This document shows, in pieces, positions 1 to 8,385 of a DNA stretch of 64,000 nt. How positions within the stretch are numbered: position 1 is the first letter of the stretch; every line of letters begins with the position of its first letter. The position numbers were made by a program, and so were the translations under genes. The notes beneath the pieces are model-generated. The model made no database searches and was not told the origin of the DNA. It was given only the letters and a program-made list of their open reading frames with translations. This stretch comes from Stutzerimonas stutzeri (GTDB lineage Bacteria > Pseudomonadota > Gammaproteobacteria > Pseudomonadales > Pseudomonadaceae), in contig NZ_CP139348.1 of NCBI RefSeq assembly GCF_038561965.1, positions 4,588,001-4,652,000 on the forward strand, read 5' to 3'.

Positions 1-222
1 TAAGGAGCGCGCCGGCAAACTACCGACAACAACAAACATCAGGGAAAACTGGTCGATCTCGGATCTACCCAGACCATCCAGAACATCGTAACGGCTAACT
101 TTGCAGCCCTGCCGACGCAACCCCGCCTGGAGAAAATCGCAAGCGGCCTCATGCGCACTTCCGATGATCGCGACCTTCTTCGCCGGCAATTCATCGAATA
201 GCTCGTCGCATGAGTAATTCAT
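1..222 (-). CDS. partial regulator-like protein, possibly LafK/FleQ-type (N-terminus only)
   Basis: The minus strand is open from an ATG at 222 to the window edge, giving 74 codons without a stop. The visible protein is a short acidic leader, a hydrophobic strand (KKVAIIGS), a helix and a second hydrophobic strand (FSLMFVVVGS). This beta-alpha-beta layout suits a degenerate receiver domain such as the N-terminus of FleQ/LafK sigma-54 activators. It is divergent from the fliM operon; in other lateral flagellar loci the activator gene lafK is next to fliM. No AAA+ or DNA-binding domain is inside the window, so the LafK assignment rests on position and fold impression only. Confidence 0.45.
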   Translation of the reverse strand, partial: MNYSCDELFDELPAKKVAIIGSAHEAACDFLQAGLRRQGCKVSRYDVLDGLGRSEIDQFSLMFVVVGSLPARSL

Positions 223-658
223 TGCCTGACTGACACTTTTCAATGTGACCACCTTGCCCTTCTGGTAGTTGCCTTGCCGAGGCACGGCGCGACGCCAAAA
301 AAAGCGAAAGAAAAAAACGATTTAATTTTCCGGAACTACTGGCCGCCTTCTGCATGGCAACTTCGCCATCCGGGCGATTTCCCCAACGGCACTTCCCGGA
401 CAAGTGCGCGCACGCTATCAGGACGTCGGATCAATTCCCCAATCAGTTCTGCTTAATTGAAATCAACGGATGCCTGATGCGCTCAAAAAAGCTCATTTGA
501 TATCTCTTGATTTAACTCCCTCACGCGCCCAGGCCTAGGATGGCGGCACGCTAGAGCCGTGCCCGGGAAAACACCCGTGCCTGCCAGCCAATCATCTGCA
601 TGCACGGCCAGCGGCAACGCCGCCGTGTTAACCGACCCCAGGAAATACAGTTCACAAC
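223..658. other. intergenic region between the divergent regulator-like gene and fliM
   Basis: No convincing gene is seen here. Short overlapping open frames on both strands lack ribosome sites and recognisable content. An A-rich, T-rich patch lies near 298-330 in otherwise GC-rich DNA, consistent with promoter DNA for two divergent transcripts. A weak AGGA precedes the fliM start by about 15 bases. Confidence 0.6.
263..277 (+). promoter_or_regulatory. sigma-54-like -24/-12 element upstream of fliM
   Basis: TGGTAG, five bases, then TTGC puts the GG and GC dinucleotides exactly ten bases apart, as in the TGGCAC-N5-TTGC consensus. Lateral flagellar operons are known to be driven by sigma-54 with LafK. 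The site is about 380 bases upstream of the fliM start, which implies a long leader, and the -24 box has mismatches, so this is tentative. Confidence 0.3.
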
Positions 659-1498
659 ATGACTGGCAATTCAAAAGTCCACCATGGCGTGCCCGCCCAA
701 AGCCTGACTGTATTGAAACCGCAGAAGCTGGGACGGCATCACCACAAGATTCCGCAGTACATCAAGGAAAGCACCAACAAGAACCCGCGCCTGATTGGCG
801 ACTATTTCCTGCGCAACTATCGGATCAACCTCGAACTGAACAAGATCAATGTTCAGGAAGAGCGCAGTGAAGAGCCGGACTGCATCTATCGTTCGGCCAT
901 GGGGAAAGTTGGTTTCTCCATCGATCGCGCACTGCTTACCGAAGCGCTGGAGTGTTATTACGGCGGCACCGTAGTGGCCAGCCAGGACACGCCGCCGATC
1001 AGTACCTCAGAACAGCGCATGCGCAATCGTCTGGGCATGGACATCACCGACATATTTGCTCGCTCGATATTGTCCGGCGATACGTTCGGCAAGCTCGACA
1101 GCTATCGCAACGACTACGAGGAAACCAGCTGGGAGTATGTGGCGGAGTACGAGTACATCAGCCATATCACCGGTAGCCGCTCCTCGATCTACATCTATCT
1201 GGATACCGAGCTGGTCGATGAACTGACCAGTCGCCTGGCCGGCCCACCTCCGCCACGCCTGCCGGGCAATCCCATCGATCACATCAAGCATCTGCCGGTG
1301 CGCCTCGACTGCGTGGTCGCGTCGGCGCAGATGCCGCTGGCGCAGGTGCTCGCGCTGCAGCTCGACGACATCCTGATGCTGCGCCCGCTGGACCGCTACG
1401 AAGTGCGCATCAACCAGCAGAAGCTCTATCGCGGCACCATCTTCGAAGAGGACGGAGCCCTGTTCCTTACTTCACTTGAAAGCGTGAACACCCAATGA
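659..1498 (+). CDS. fliM: flagellar motor switch protein FliM, lateral type
   Basis: This 279-residue protein is the C-ring switch component that links FliG to FliN. The central part (about residues 40-190) resembles the FliM middle domain and the last 80 residues form a SpoA-type domain (LPVRLDCVVASAQMPLAQVLAL). It is shorter than polar FliM (about 320 residues) and its N-terminus lacks the LSQxEIDALL-like CheY-binding peptide. The stop overlaps the fliN start as ATGA. Together with the absence of fliL and fliO from the operon, this points to a secondary (Laf/Flag-2) flagellum rather than the main polar one. Confidence 0.85.
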   Translation: MTGNSKVHHGVPAQSLTVLKPQKLGRHHHKIPQYIKESTNKNPRLIGDYFLRNYRINLELNKINVQEERSEEPDCIYRSAMGKVGFSIDRALLTEALECYYGGTVVASQDTPPISTSEQRMRNRLGMDITDIFARSILSGDTFGKLDSYRNDYEETSWEYVAEYEYISHITGSRSSIYIYLDTELVDELTSRLAGPPPPRLPGNPIDHIKHLPVRLDCVVASAQMPLAQVLALQLDDILMLRPLDRYEVRINQQKLYRGTIFEEDGALFLTSLESVNTQ

Positions 1499-1866
1499 AC
1501 GGTCATCTTTCCGACAACGAATTCGAAAACCTCATCAACGAAGGCGACCTCAGCCTGGATAGCGCCGAGGCTCCAGCGCTCGAAGCCCCTGCCGCGGCAC
1601 CTGCACCGCGCCAGGACCTGAGCTTCTTCGGCAAGATTCCGGTGAACGTCACCCTCGAGGTCGCCTCGGCGGAAATTTCCCTCAAGGAATTGATGGAGTG
1701 CGACACCAGCAGTGTCATCGTGCTCGACAAGCTGGCCGGCGAACCACTGGACGTGAAGGTCAACGGCACCCTCTTCGCCAAAGCCGAGGTGGTGGTGATG
1801 AATGGCAGCTACGGCCTGCGCATTGTCGAGCTGTCCGGCACCAGCCTGGACGCCTTCGCCCCATGA
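1495..1866 (+). CDS. fliN: flagellar motor switch protein FliN
   Basis: This 123-residue protein has an acidic, Pro/Ala-rich first third, then the SpoA (FliN) domain from about residue 45: VNVTLEVASAEISLKELMECDTS, then VNGTLFAKAEVVVMNGSYGLRI. FliN forms the lower C-ring and helps deliver export substrates. It starts inside the fliM stop and its own stop overlaps the fliP start (ATGA), so fliM, fliN and fliP look translationally coupled. The length fits flagellar FliN. Confidence 0.9.
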   Translation: MNGHLSDNEFENLINEGDLSLDSAEAPALEAPAAAPAPRQDLSFFGKIPVNVTLEVASAEISLKELMECDTSSVIVLDKLAGEPLDVKVNGTLFAKAEVVVMNGSYGLRIVELSGTSLDAFAP

Positions 1867-2618
1867 ACCTGCGTCGCGGGTTGAGCCTGCTCGGCCTCTT
1901 GCTGCTCGGCCTGATGCCACTGGCAGCCCAGGCCGCCGGTGGTGAGATCACCCTGTTCAACCTGAACGATACCGAGAACGGCCAGGAGTTCTCGGTGAAG
2001 TTGCAGATCCTCATCATCATGACCCTGCTCGGCTTCCTGCCGGCGATGCTGATGATGATGACCTGCTTCACCCGTTTCATCATCGTGCTGGCCATCCTGC
2101 GCCAGGCCATCGGCCTGCAGCAGAGCCCGCCGAACCAGGTGCTGATCGGCATCGCCCTGATCGTCACCCTGCTGGTGATGCGTCCGGTCTGGCAGGACAT
2201 CCACAGCCAGGCCTACGAGCCGTTCCAGAACGACGAGATCACGCTCGAACAGGCGCTGGACTCGGCCAAGGGCAGCCTGGCGGGCTTCATGCTGGCGCAG
2301 ACCAACAAGAATTCCCTGGAAACCATGGTCGCGCTGGCCGGTGAGGAACTGCCGGAAAACCTCGACGACCTGGACTTCTCGCTACTGCTGCCGGCGTTCG
2401 TGCTGAGCGAGCTGAAGACTGCATTTCAGCTGGGCTTCATGATCTTTGTGCCGTTTCTGGTGATCGACCTGGTGGTGGCCAGCGTGCTGATGGCGATGGG
2501 CATGATGATGCTCTCGCCGATGATGATTTCGTTGCCGTTCAAATTGATGGTGTTCGTGCTGGTCGACGGCTGGGCGCTGTTGATGGGGACGTTGACCACC
2601 AGTATTCAGCCGTTTTAG
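1863..2618 (+). CDS. fliP: flagellar export gate protein FliP
   Basis: FliP (251 residues) is a core membrane protein of the flagellar type III export gate, forming a complex with FliQ and FliR. The sequence begins with a cleavable signal peptide (hydrophobic run ending AAQAAG), a flagellar FliP trait, followed by the conserved LQILIIMTLLGFLPAMLMMMTCFTR segment and the C-terminal MMMLSPMMISLPFKL helix pair. I chose the ATG at 1863 because it overlaps the fliN stop and starts the signal peptide. There is no fliO between fliN and fliP, as in lateral systems. The next gene, fliQ, is 932 bases away because of an inserted palindromic repeat. Confidence 0.95.
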   Translation: MNLRRGLSLLGLLLLGLMPLAAQAAGGEITLFNLNDTENGQEFSVKLQILIIMTLLGFLPAMLMMMTCFTRFIIVLAILRQAIGLQQSPPNQVLIGIALIVTLLVMRPVWQDIHSQAYEPFQNDEITLEQALDSAKGSLAGFMLAQTNKNSLETMVALAGEELPENLDDLDFSLLLPAFVLSELKTAFQLGFMIFVPFLVIDLVVASVLMAMGMMMLSPMMISLPFKLMVFVLVDGWALLMGTLTTSIQPF

Positions 2619-2654
2619 GTGGTGAGAATGGATGCCTTTGCCGTGCGCCTTACC

Positions 2655-3478
2655 TGTAGGAGCGAGCTTGCTCGCGAAGCGTTTGGGCTTGGGTTTCTGG
2701 AGGCATGGCCTGTTAGCGGCGTTGGCCGATACATCGGTTTCGCCCTGCTGGGCGACTCACTTTTTTCAAACGCGAAAAAAGTAAGCAAAAACGCTTGCCC
2801 CTCCATACGGCCCCGGCTGCGCCGGGGTTCCCTCGCTCCGGTGACGTTCCAGGGGCCCGCCGCGAAGGGCCATCCCTGGCCCATCGCGGCTCTCGCGGCA
2901 TCCATGCCGCTCAACCCCTTCCACGCCACCTACGCTCGGCCTTCTGAAAGGGGCGATTCGGTCGCGCCTGAAAGGCCATGCAGCGAAGTGGATGTGCGGG
3001 GTTCAAGAGAATGTAGGGTGGGTAACGCGAAGCTTACCCACCGATATTCAAAGGCAAATTTCGATACCGATTGCCGCGTCGATTGCGGTGGAAAATGCTT
3101 CGCAGTTTTCCACCCTACGGAGCCTGCCTGCGGCCAAAGCTGCTTTTGCATCGCACGACCTGACAGGCGACACCAAACGCCCCTTTCAGAAGGCCGAATG
3201 GAATCGCTGCGCAGAGGGGCGAGCGGCATGGATGCCGCGAGAGCCGTGAAGGGCCATGGATGGCCCTTGCGCGGCGACCCTCGGAGCAGCGATGGAATGA
3301 GGGAAGTCGAGCGCAGCGAGACCCGGATGGAGGGGCAAGCGTTTTTGCTTACTTTTTTCGCGACTGAAAAAAGTGAGTCGCCCAGCAGGGCGAAACCAAT
3401 GCGTCGGCCATCCCGGCCAATAGGCATTAACCCCAGAAGCCCAAGCCGAAACGCTTCGTGGCCAAGCCCGCTCCCACA
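2655..3478. repeat. 824-bp inverted repeat (arms of about 300 bp) between fliP and fliQ
   Basis: Left arm 2655-2955 and right arm 3179-3478 are near-complementary. Paired landmarks are the outer GTAGGAGCGAGCTTGCTCGC versus GCCAAGCCCGCTCCCAC, GGGCGACTCACTTTTTTC versus AAAAAAGTGAGTCGCCC, AAGCAAAAACGCTTGCCCC versus its complement, and GGCCTTCTGAAAGGGGCG versus CGCCCCTTTCAGAAGGCC. The loop of about 220 bp holds two smaller palindromes. The outer edge resembles the Pseudomonas REP core. Open frames within it are artefacts of the repeat. No transposase is seen, so it is either a non-autonomous element or a repeat moved in trans. Confidence 0.85.
3013..3118. repeat. two small GTAGGGTGG palindromes nested in the large repeat
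   Basis: 3013-3042 reads GTAGGGTGGGTAACGCGAAG then CTTACCCACC, and 3087-3118 pairs GGTGGAAAA with TTTTCCACC followed by CCTAC. Together they form an outward-facing pair of the same short repeat family. Related copies are near 11.2 kb and 54.0 kb in this window. Confidence 0.7.
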
Positions 3479-3550
3479 ACAAGCAAAGCCAAAGCTGCAG
3501 TTCGCCGCCTGGCCAAGCGGTGCATTCACCGTCACCTCAAAGGTGCCCCA

Positions 3551-3823
3551 ATGCTAACCCCCGACACCGCCGTCCATATCGTCTCCAACGCCATCCACGT
3601 GATCGTCCTGGTGGTCTGCGTGCTGATCGTCCCGAGTCTGCTCGGCGGCCTCTTGATCAGCATTTTCCAGGCCGCCACGCAGATCAACGAACAGATGCTG
3701 AGCTTCCTCCCACGTCTGTTGATCACCCTCGGCATGCTGGTGTTCGCCGGGCACTGGATCCTGCGCACGCTGAGCGACCTGTTCATCGAAACCTTCCAGC
3801 AGGCGGGTCGCTTGGTCGGCTGA
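3551..3823 (+). CDS. fliQ: flagellar export gate protein FliQ
   Basis: FliQ (90 residues, the usual length) is a two-helix membrane protein of the export gate. Helix 1 spans about residues 13-38 and helix 2 about 52-75; LISIFQAATQINEQMLSFLPR is the conserved linking region. A longer upstream start is possible in the same frame, but it runs into the inverted repeat and lacks FliQ sequence, so the ATG at 3551 is preferred. fliR follows after three bases. Confidence 0.93.
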   Translation: MLTPDTAVHIVSNAIHVIVLVVCVLIVPSLLGGLLISIFQAATQINEQMLSFLPRLLITLGMLVFAGHWILRTLSDLFIETFQQAGRLVG

Positions 3824-3826
3824 ATC

Positions 3827-4624
3827 ATGCCCAACGATCCCCTCATGCACGCTGGCCAATACCTGCAATCGCTGCTCGCCTACTGGTGGCCGTTCTGCCG
3901 GATCATGGCCGTGTTCAGCCTGGCTCCGATGTTCAGCCACAAGGCGATCAGCGTGCGTGTGCGCATCCTCCTGGCGCTGGCGCTGACCCTGGTGCTGGGC
4001 GCCGCGTTGCCGACGCCGCCCAATCTCGACCCGCTGTCGCTGGCTGGCATGCTGGCGGCCATCGAGCAGATCGCCATGGGTTTGCTGCTGGGCCTGGCGC
4101 TGCTCCTGGTCTTCACCGTGTTCACCCTGATCGGTGACGTGGTCTCGACCCAGCTCGGTCTGTCCATGGCGGTGTTCAACGACCCCATGAACGGCGTCTC
4201 CTCGGCCTCGATCATCTACCAGCTGTATTTCATCCTGCTGGCGCTGCTGTTCTTCGCCATCGACGGCCATCTGGTCACGGTGAGCATCATCTACCAGAGC
4301 TTCGTCTACTGGCCGATCGGCAGCGGGCTGTTCTACGACGGCTTGCAGACCATTGCCTGGTCGATGGCCTGGGTGATTTCGGCGGCGCTGCTGATCGCTC
4401 TGCCGATCGTCTTCTGCATGACGCTGGTGCAGTTCTGCTTCGGCCTGCTCAATCGCATCTCGCCGGCGATGAACCTGTTCTCGCTGGGCTTTCCCATGGC
4501 GATCCTGGCCGGGTTGTCGCTGATCTACCTGACCCTGCCGAACCTCGCCGAGGCCTACCTGCATCTGACCCGCGACCTGCTGGACAAGATCGGCGTACTG
4601 CTCAGGAGCAGCGGCCATGTCTGA
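3827..4624 (+). CDS. fliR: flagellar export gate protein FliR
   Basis: FliR (265 residues) is a polytopic membrane protein that completes the FliP5-FliQ4-FliR1 export pore. Several hydrophobic segments are visible, with the typical FRIMAVFSLAPMFSHKAISVRVR start and a conserved QLGLSMAVFNDPMNG loop near residue 110. The C-terminal helix NLFSLGFPMAILAGLSLIYL is also typical. The end overlaps the flhB start by eight bases. Confidence 0.93.
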   Translation: MPNDPLMHAGQYLQSLLAYWWPFCRIMAVFSLAPMFSHKAISVRVRILLALALTLVLGAALPTPPNLDPLSLAGMLAAIEQIAMGLLLGLALLLVFTVFTLIGDVVSTQLGLSMAVFNDPMNGVSSASIIYQLYFILLALLFFAIDGHLVTVSIIYQSFVYWPIGSGLFYDGLQTIAWSMAWVISAALLIALPIVFCMTLVQFCFGLLNRISPAMNLFSLGFPMAILAGLSLIYLTLPNLAEAYLHLTRDLLDKIGVLLRSSGHV

Positions 4625-5759
4625 GCAGAACAGCAGCCAGGAAAAGACCGAAGAGGCCTCCGAGCAGAAACTCAAGAAGAGTCGCGACGACGGCCAGGTC
4701 ACCCGCTCCAAGGACGTCGCTACCACCGTTTCGCTGCTCGCCACGCTGTTGCTGCTCAAGCTCAGCGCCGGGCTGTTTCTCGACGGCATGCAGCAGAGCT
4801 TCAGCTACTCCTATATCAACTTCCATCAGAGCGAAATCGGCATCGACGATGTGCAGGTGATCCTGCTGCACAACCTGTTGGTGTTCATCAGCGTGCTGCT
4901 GCCGCTGCTGCTGACGCCGATCCTGGTCATCGTTTTTGCCCTGGTGCCCGGCGGATGGGTGTTCGCCTCGAAGAACTTCGCGCCGAAGTTCAGCAAGCTC
5001 AACCCCATTACCGGACTGGGACGGATGGTCGGCGCGCAGAACTGGAGCGAACTGGCCAAGTCGCTGCTGAAGATCACCGCGCTGCTCGGCATCGCTGCCT
5101 GGCAGCTTCACTACGCGGCGCCGCGGCTGATCGCATTGCAGCGCACCGATATCTTCAACGCCATCGGCGGTGCCTTCTCGCTGACCTTCGACCTGGCGAT
5201 TTCGTTGCTGCTGGTATTCGTGCTGTTCTCCTTCATCGACATCCCGCTGCAGCGCTTCTTCTTCCTGAAGAAAATGCGCATGACCAAGCAGGAGCGCAAG
5301 GAAGAGCACAAGAACCAGGAAGGTCGACCCGAGGTGAAGGCACGCATCAAGCAACTGCAGCGCCAGCTGGCGCAGCGGCAGATCACCAAGGTGATCAAGG
5401 AGGCCGACGTGGTGATCGTCAACCCGACCCACTATGCCGTGGCACTCAAGTACGACCCGAAGAAGGCCGAAACACCCTTCGTCATCGCCCGTGGCGTCGA
5501 TGAGATGGCGCTGTACATCCGCAAGATGGCCCAGGCCAACGCGCTGGAAGTGATCGAACTACCGCCGCTGGCCCGCGCGATCTACTACAGCACCCAGGTC
5601 AATCAGCAGATCCCCGCACCGCTCTACACCGCCGTGGCCCATGTACTGACCTACATCCTCCAGCTCAAGGCCTGGAAGCAGGGTCGGCGCCAGGGCAAAC
5701 CGGCGCTGGCCAGCAACATCCACATCCCCGAAGAACTGTTCAACCGAGCGCGCTCATGA
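4617..5759 (+). CDS. flhB: flagellar export switch protein FlhB
   Basis: FlhB (380 residues) controls the change of export substrate from rod/hook to filament. The charged N-terminus (KTEEASEQKLKKSRDDGQVTRSKD) is a family hallmark; it is followed by four membrane segments and a cytoplasmic domain with the autocleavage motif NPTH at residues 269-272. It overlaps fliR upstream and flhA downstream (ATGA), so fliR, flhB and flhA form a tight block. Confidence 0.95.
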   Translation: MSEQNSSQEKTEEASEQKLKKSRDDGQVTRSKDVATTVSLLATLLLLKLSAGLFLDGMQQSFSYSYINFHQSEIGIDDVQVILLHNLLVFISVLLPLLLTPILVIVFALVPGGWVFASKNFAPKFSKLNPITGLGRMVGAQNWSELAKSLLKITALLGIAAWQLHYAAPRLIALQRTDIFNAIGGAFSLTFDLAISLLLVFVLFSFIDIPLQRFFFLKKMRMTKQERKEEHKNQEGRPEVKARIKQLQRQLAQRQITKVIKEADVVIVNPTHYAVALKYDPKKAETPFVIARGVDEMALYIRKMAQANALEVIELPPLARAIYYSTQVNQQIPAPLYTAVAHVLTYILQLKAWKQGRRQGKPALASNIHIPEELFNRARS

Positions 5760-7852
5760 GCCTGATTCAGAAACTGACGCCCACCTTCCGCAGTGGCCGG
5801 ATCGGCATTCCGCTGATCATCCTGTCGATCCTGGCGATGATCATCCTGCCGCTGCCGCCGCAGCTGCTGGACATCCTGTTCACCTTCAACATCGCCATGG
5901 CGGTGCTGGTGCTGCTGGTCAGCGTGTCGTCCAAGAGTCCGCTGGATTTCTCACTGTTCCCCACGGTGATCCTGGTCACCACGCTGATGCGCCTGACGCT
6001 CAACGTCGCCTCGACCCGCGTGGTGCTGCTCGAAGGCCACTCGGGCACGGGCGCCGCGGGCAAGGTGATCGAGGCCTTCGGCGAGGTGGTGATTGGCGGC
6101 AACTTCATCGTCGGCCTGGTGGTGTTCGTGATCCTGATGATCATCAACTTCATCGTCATCACCAAGGGCGGCGAGCGCATCTCCGAAGTCACCGCACGTT
6201 TCACCCTGGACGCCCTGCCGGGCAAGCAGATGGCCATCGACGCCGACCTCAACGCGGGCCTGCTGACCCAGGAAGATGCCAAGGCGCGGCGCCAGGAAGT
6301 GGCCAAGGAAGCCGACTTCTATGGCGCCATGGACGGAGCCTCGAAGTTCGTCCGCGGCGATGCCATCGCCGGCATCCTGATCCTGCTGATCAACCTCTTC
6401 GGCGGTTTCGCCATCGGCGTGTTCGTCCACGACCTGGCCGCCGGCGAAGCCTTCAAGCAATACGCCCTGCTCACCATCGGTGACGGCCTGGTGGCGCAGA
6501 TTCCGGCGCTGCTGTTGTCTACCGCGGCGGCGATCATCGTCACCCGCATCAATGAATCCAGCGATATCACCAGCCAGGTGCAGCGCCAGCTGCTGGCCAA
6601 CCCGGCCTCGCTGTACACCGTGGCGGGCATTCTCTTCGTGCTCGGCATGGTCCCGGGCATGCCGCACCTGGCATTCCTCGGCTTCGCCGCGCTGATCGCC
6701 TTCATCGCCTGGCGCGTCTCGCTGCACGAGCCGCCAGCGGCCGGCGCCGATCTCAAGGAGATTCAGCAGCTCGGCCAGGCAATGGACAAGGAAAAGGCGC
6801 AGAGCCTGGCCTGGGAAGACATTCCGCTGGTCGAGCGGCTGTCGGTATCGCTTGGCTACAAGCTGGTCGGCCTGGTTAACGAAGCGTCCGGGGCGCCCTT
6901 GCCGGCGCGGGTACGCGGCGTGCGCCAGACCCTTTCCGAGCACCTCGGCTTCCTGCTGCCGGAAGTGCAGATCCGCGACAGCCTGCGACTCAAGGCCTCG
7001 CAGTACGACATCTACATCAACGGCGAGAAAATCGACGGCGCCGAGCTGCACGCCGATCGGCTGATGGCGATTCCCTCACCGGAACTCTATGGCGAGATCG
7101 ACGGCATCCTTGGTACCGATCCGGCGTATCGCATGCAGGTGGTGTGGATTCAGCCTACGGACAAGTCCCGCGCGCTGAACCTCGGCTATCAGGTGATCGA
7201 TTGCGCCAGCGTCATTGCTACGCACCTGAACAAGGTGATCCGCGAGCATTTGCCCGATCTGTTCAAGCACGACGACGTCGAGCACCTGATGCAGCGCCTG
7301 ACCGTGCAGGCGCCGAAACTCGCCGAAAGCCTGAAGAACGCCCTGAGCTACACCCAGCAGATGCGCGTGTACCGTCAGCTGCTGCAGGAAGAGGTGCCGC
7401 TGCGCGACATCGAAACCATTGCCAGCACCTTGCTCGAATGCAGCGAGACCACCAAGGACCCCGTGCTACTGGCCGCCGACGTGCGCTATGCGCTGCGTCG
7501 AAGCATCGTATCGATGATTGCCGGAGATCGTCGCGAGCTGGCGGTATTCGTGCTGGAAAACGCGCTGGAGAACACCCTGCTCAATGCGCTCGCCATCGCC
7601 CAGCAAGCCGGCCAGGTCAGCCTGGACAATATCCCGGTGGAGCCGAGCCTGCTCAACCAGCTGCAGAACAGCATGCCGGTGGTGAAGGAAAAGCTGCGCA
7701 AGGACGGCCATCCGCCGATCCTTACCGTGATGCCCCAGCTGCGCCCATTGCTGTCGCGCTACGCACGGGTCTTCAGCCCGGGCCTGCACGTGCTGTCGCA
7801 GAACGAGATTCCCGACCGCGTCGGTGTGAACATCCTCGGTACGCTGGGTTAA
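5756..7852 (+). CDS. flhA: flagellar export gate protein FlhA
   Basis: FlhA (698 residues, typical length) forms the nonameric export ring. The N-terminal half has about eight membrane helices and the signature loop GGERISEVTARFTLDALPGKQMAIDADLNAGL; the C-terminal half is the cytoplasmic chaperone/substrate docking domain. It is the last gene of the operon; flhF, fleN and fliA, which follow flhA in polar Pseudomonas loci, are absent. This supports a second flagellar system. Confidence 0.95.
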   Translation: MSLIQKLTPTFRSGRIGIPLIILSILAMIILPLPPQLLDILFTFNIAMAVLVLLVSVSSKSPLDFSLFPTVILVTTLMRLTLNVASTRVVLLEGHSGTGAAGKVIEAFGEVVIGGNFIVGLVVFVILMIINFIVITKGGERISEVTARFTLDALPGKQMAIDADLNAGLLTQEDAKARRQEVAKEADFYGAMDGASKFVRGDAIAGILILLINLFGGFAIGVFVHDLAAGEAFKQYALLTIGDGLVAQIPALLLSTAAAIIVTRINESSDITSQVQRQLLANPASLYTVAGILFVLGMVPGMPHLAFLGFAALIAFIAWRVSLHEPPAAGADLKEIQQLGQAMDKEKAQSLAWEDIPLVERLSVSLGYKLVGLVNEASGAPLPARVRGVRQTLSEHLGFLLPEVQIRDSLRLKASQYDIYINGEKIDGAELHADRLMAIPSPELYGEIDGILGTDPAYRMQVVWIQPTDKSRALNLGYQVIDCASVIATHLNKVIREHLPDLFKHDDVEHLMQRLTVQAPKLAESLKNALSYTQQMRVYRQLLQEEVPLRDIETIASTLLECSETTKDPVLLAADVRYALRRSIVSMIAGDRRELAVFVLENALENTLLNALAIAQQAGQVSLDNIPVEPSLLNQLQNSMPVVKEKLRKDGHPPILTVMPQLRPLLSRYARVFSPGLHVLSQNEIPDRVGVNILGTLG

Positions 7853-7861
7853 GTCCCAGCC

Positions 7862-7897
7862 GTCGCCGCAGGGAGTGTCAGTAGATCCTGCGGCGGC
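7862..7897. terminator. stem-loop between convergent flhA and PilZ gene
   Basis: GTCGCCGCAGG (7862-7872) pairs with CCTGCGGCGGC (7887-7897) around a 14-base loop. It lies between two converging stops and overlaps the end of the PilZ gene. There is no strong T tract on either side. Confidence 0.45.
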
Positions 7898-8219
7898 GCG
7901 GCAGCTGATTGGCCACCATGGCAGCGAAGTCCGCCGACGGCCGATCCAGGGCGAAGCCCATTTCAAAGCTGTCTCTGCGTGAATCCTTGCGCGACCACTG
8001 GCAAATCACCACAGCCTCGATCTGGCGCACCCGCTCCCCCTGTTCCGGCACATGCAACACCATCTCGTAACAGCCGCCGACCGCCAGCGGCTGTTTGGCG
8101 ACCAGGCGCAGCCCGCCGAGCGACAGATCAGCAACGTAGCCCATCGGCTCGCCGTTCAGCCGGTTGGTGACCTGGATGCCGCTGATGTGGCGGAAGCTGA
8201 AGCGACTGTGCTGGCGCAT
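7878..8219 (-). CDS. PilZ-domain protein
   Basis: This is a 113-residue single PilZ domain, expected to bind cyclic di-GMP. Both signature elements are present: RQHSR near the N-terminus (RxxxR) and DLSLGG near residue 33 (DxSxxG). The ATG at 8219 starts right before the RxxxR motif; the upstream extension in the same frame has no PilZ content. It converges on the lateral flagellar operon. A role in c-di-GMP control of surface motility is possible but is inference from position. Confidence 0.85.
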   Translation of the reverse strand: MRQHSRFSFRHISGIQVTNRLNGEPMGYVADLSLGGLRLVAKQPLAVGGCYEMVLHVPEQGERVRQIEAVVICQWSRKDSRRDSFEMGFALDRPSADFAAMVANQLPRRRRIY

Positions 8220-8385
8220 GTCCGTTGCTCGGGCAGATGGATCGGTACCGCGGCACGGAAGGCTCCGCTGCCGCGGTCGCTGGCAATGTATAGAGCCAGC
8301 AGGCGACCCAATCGCCGCTGCAGTTAAACGCAACCCGCCATCCCGATCATCCTCGTGATATCCATCACACCGTCGCCCACTGCGC

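Noticed and set aside
2619..3557. Open frames of 312 and 201 codons on both strands between fliP and fliQ
   Set aside because: They are mirror images within a large inverted repeat, have no family features and no ribosome sites.
3554..4789. 411-codon antisense frame over fliQ, fliR and the start of flhB
   Set aside because: Gln- and His-rich low-complexity translation; shadow of the flagellar genes.
659..7852. Interpretation as a virulence type III secretion (injectisome) cluster
   Set aside because: FliP has a signal peptide, FliM and FliN are separate flagellar-type proteins and there are no needle, translocon or chaperone genes.
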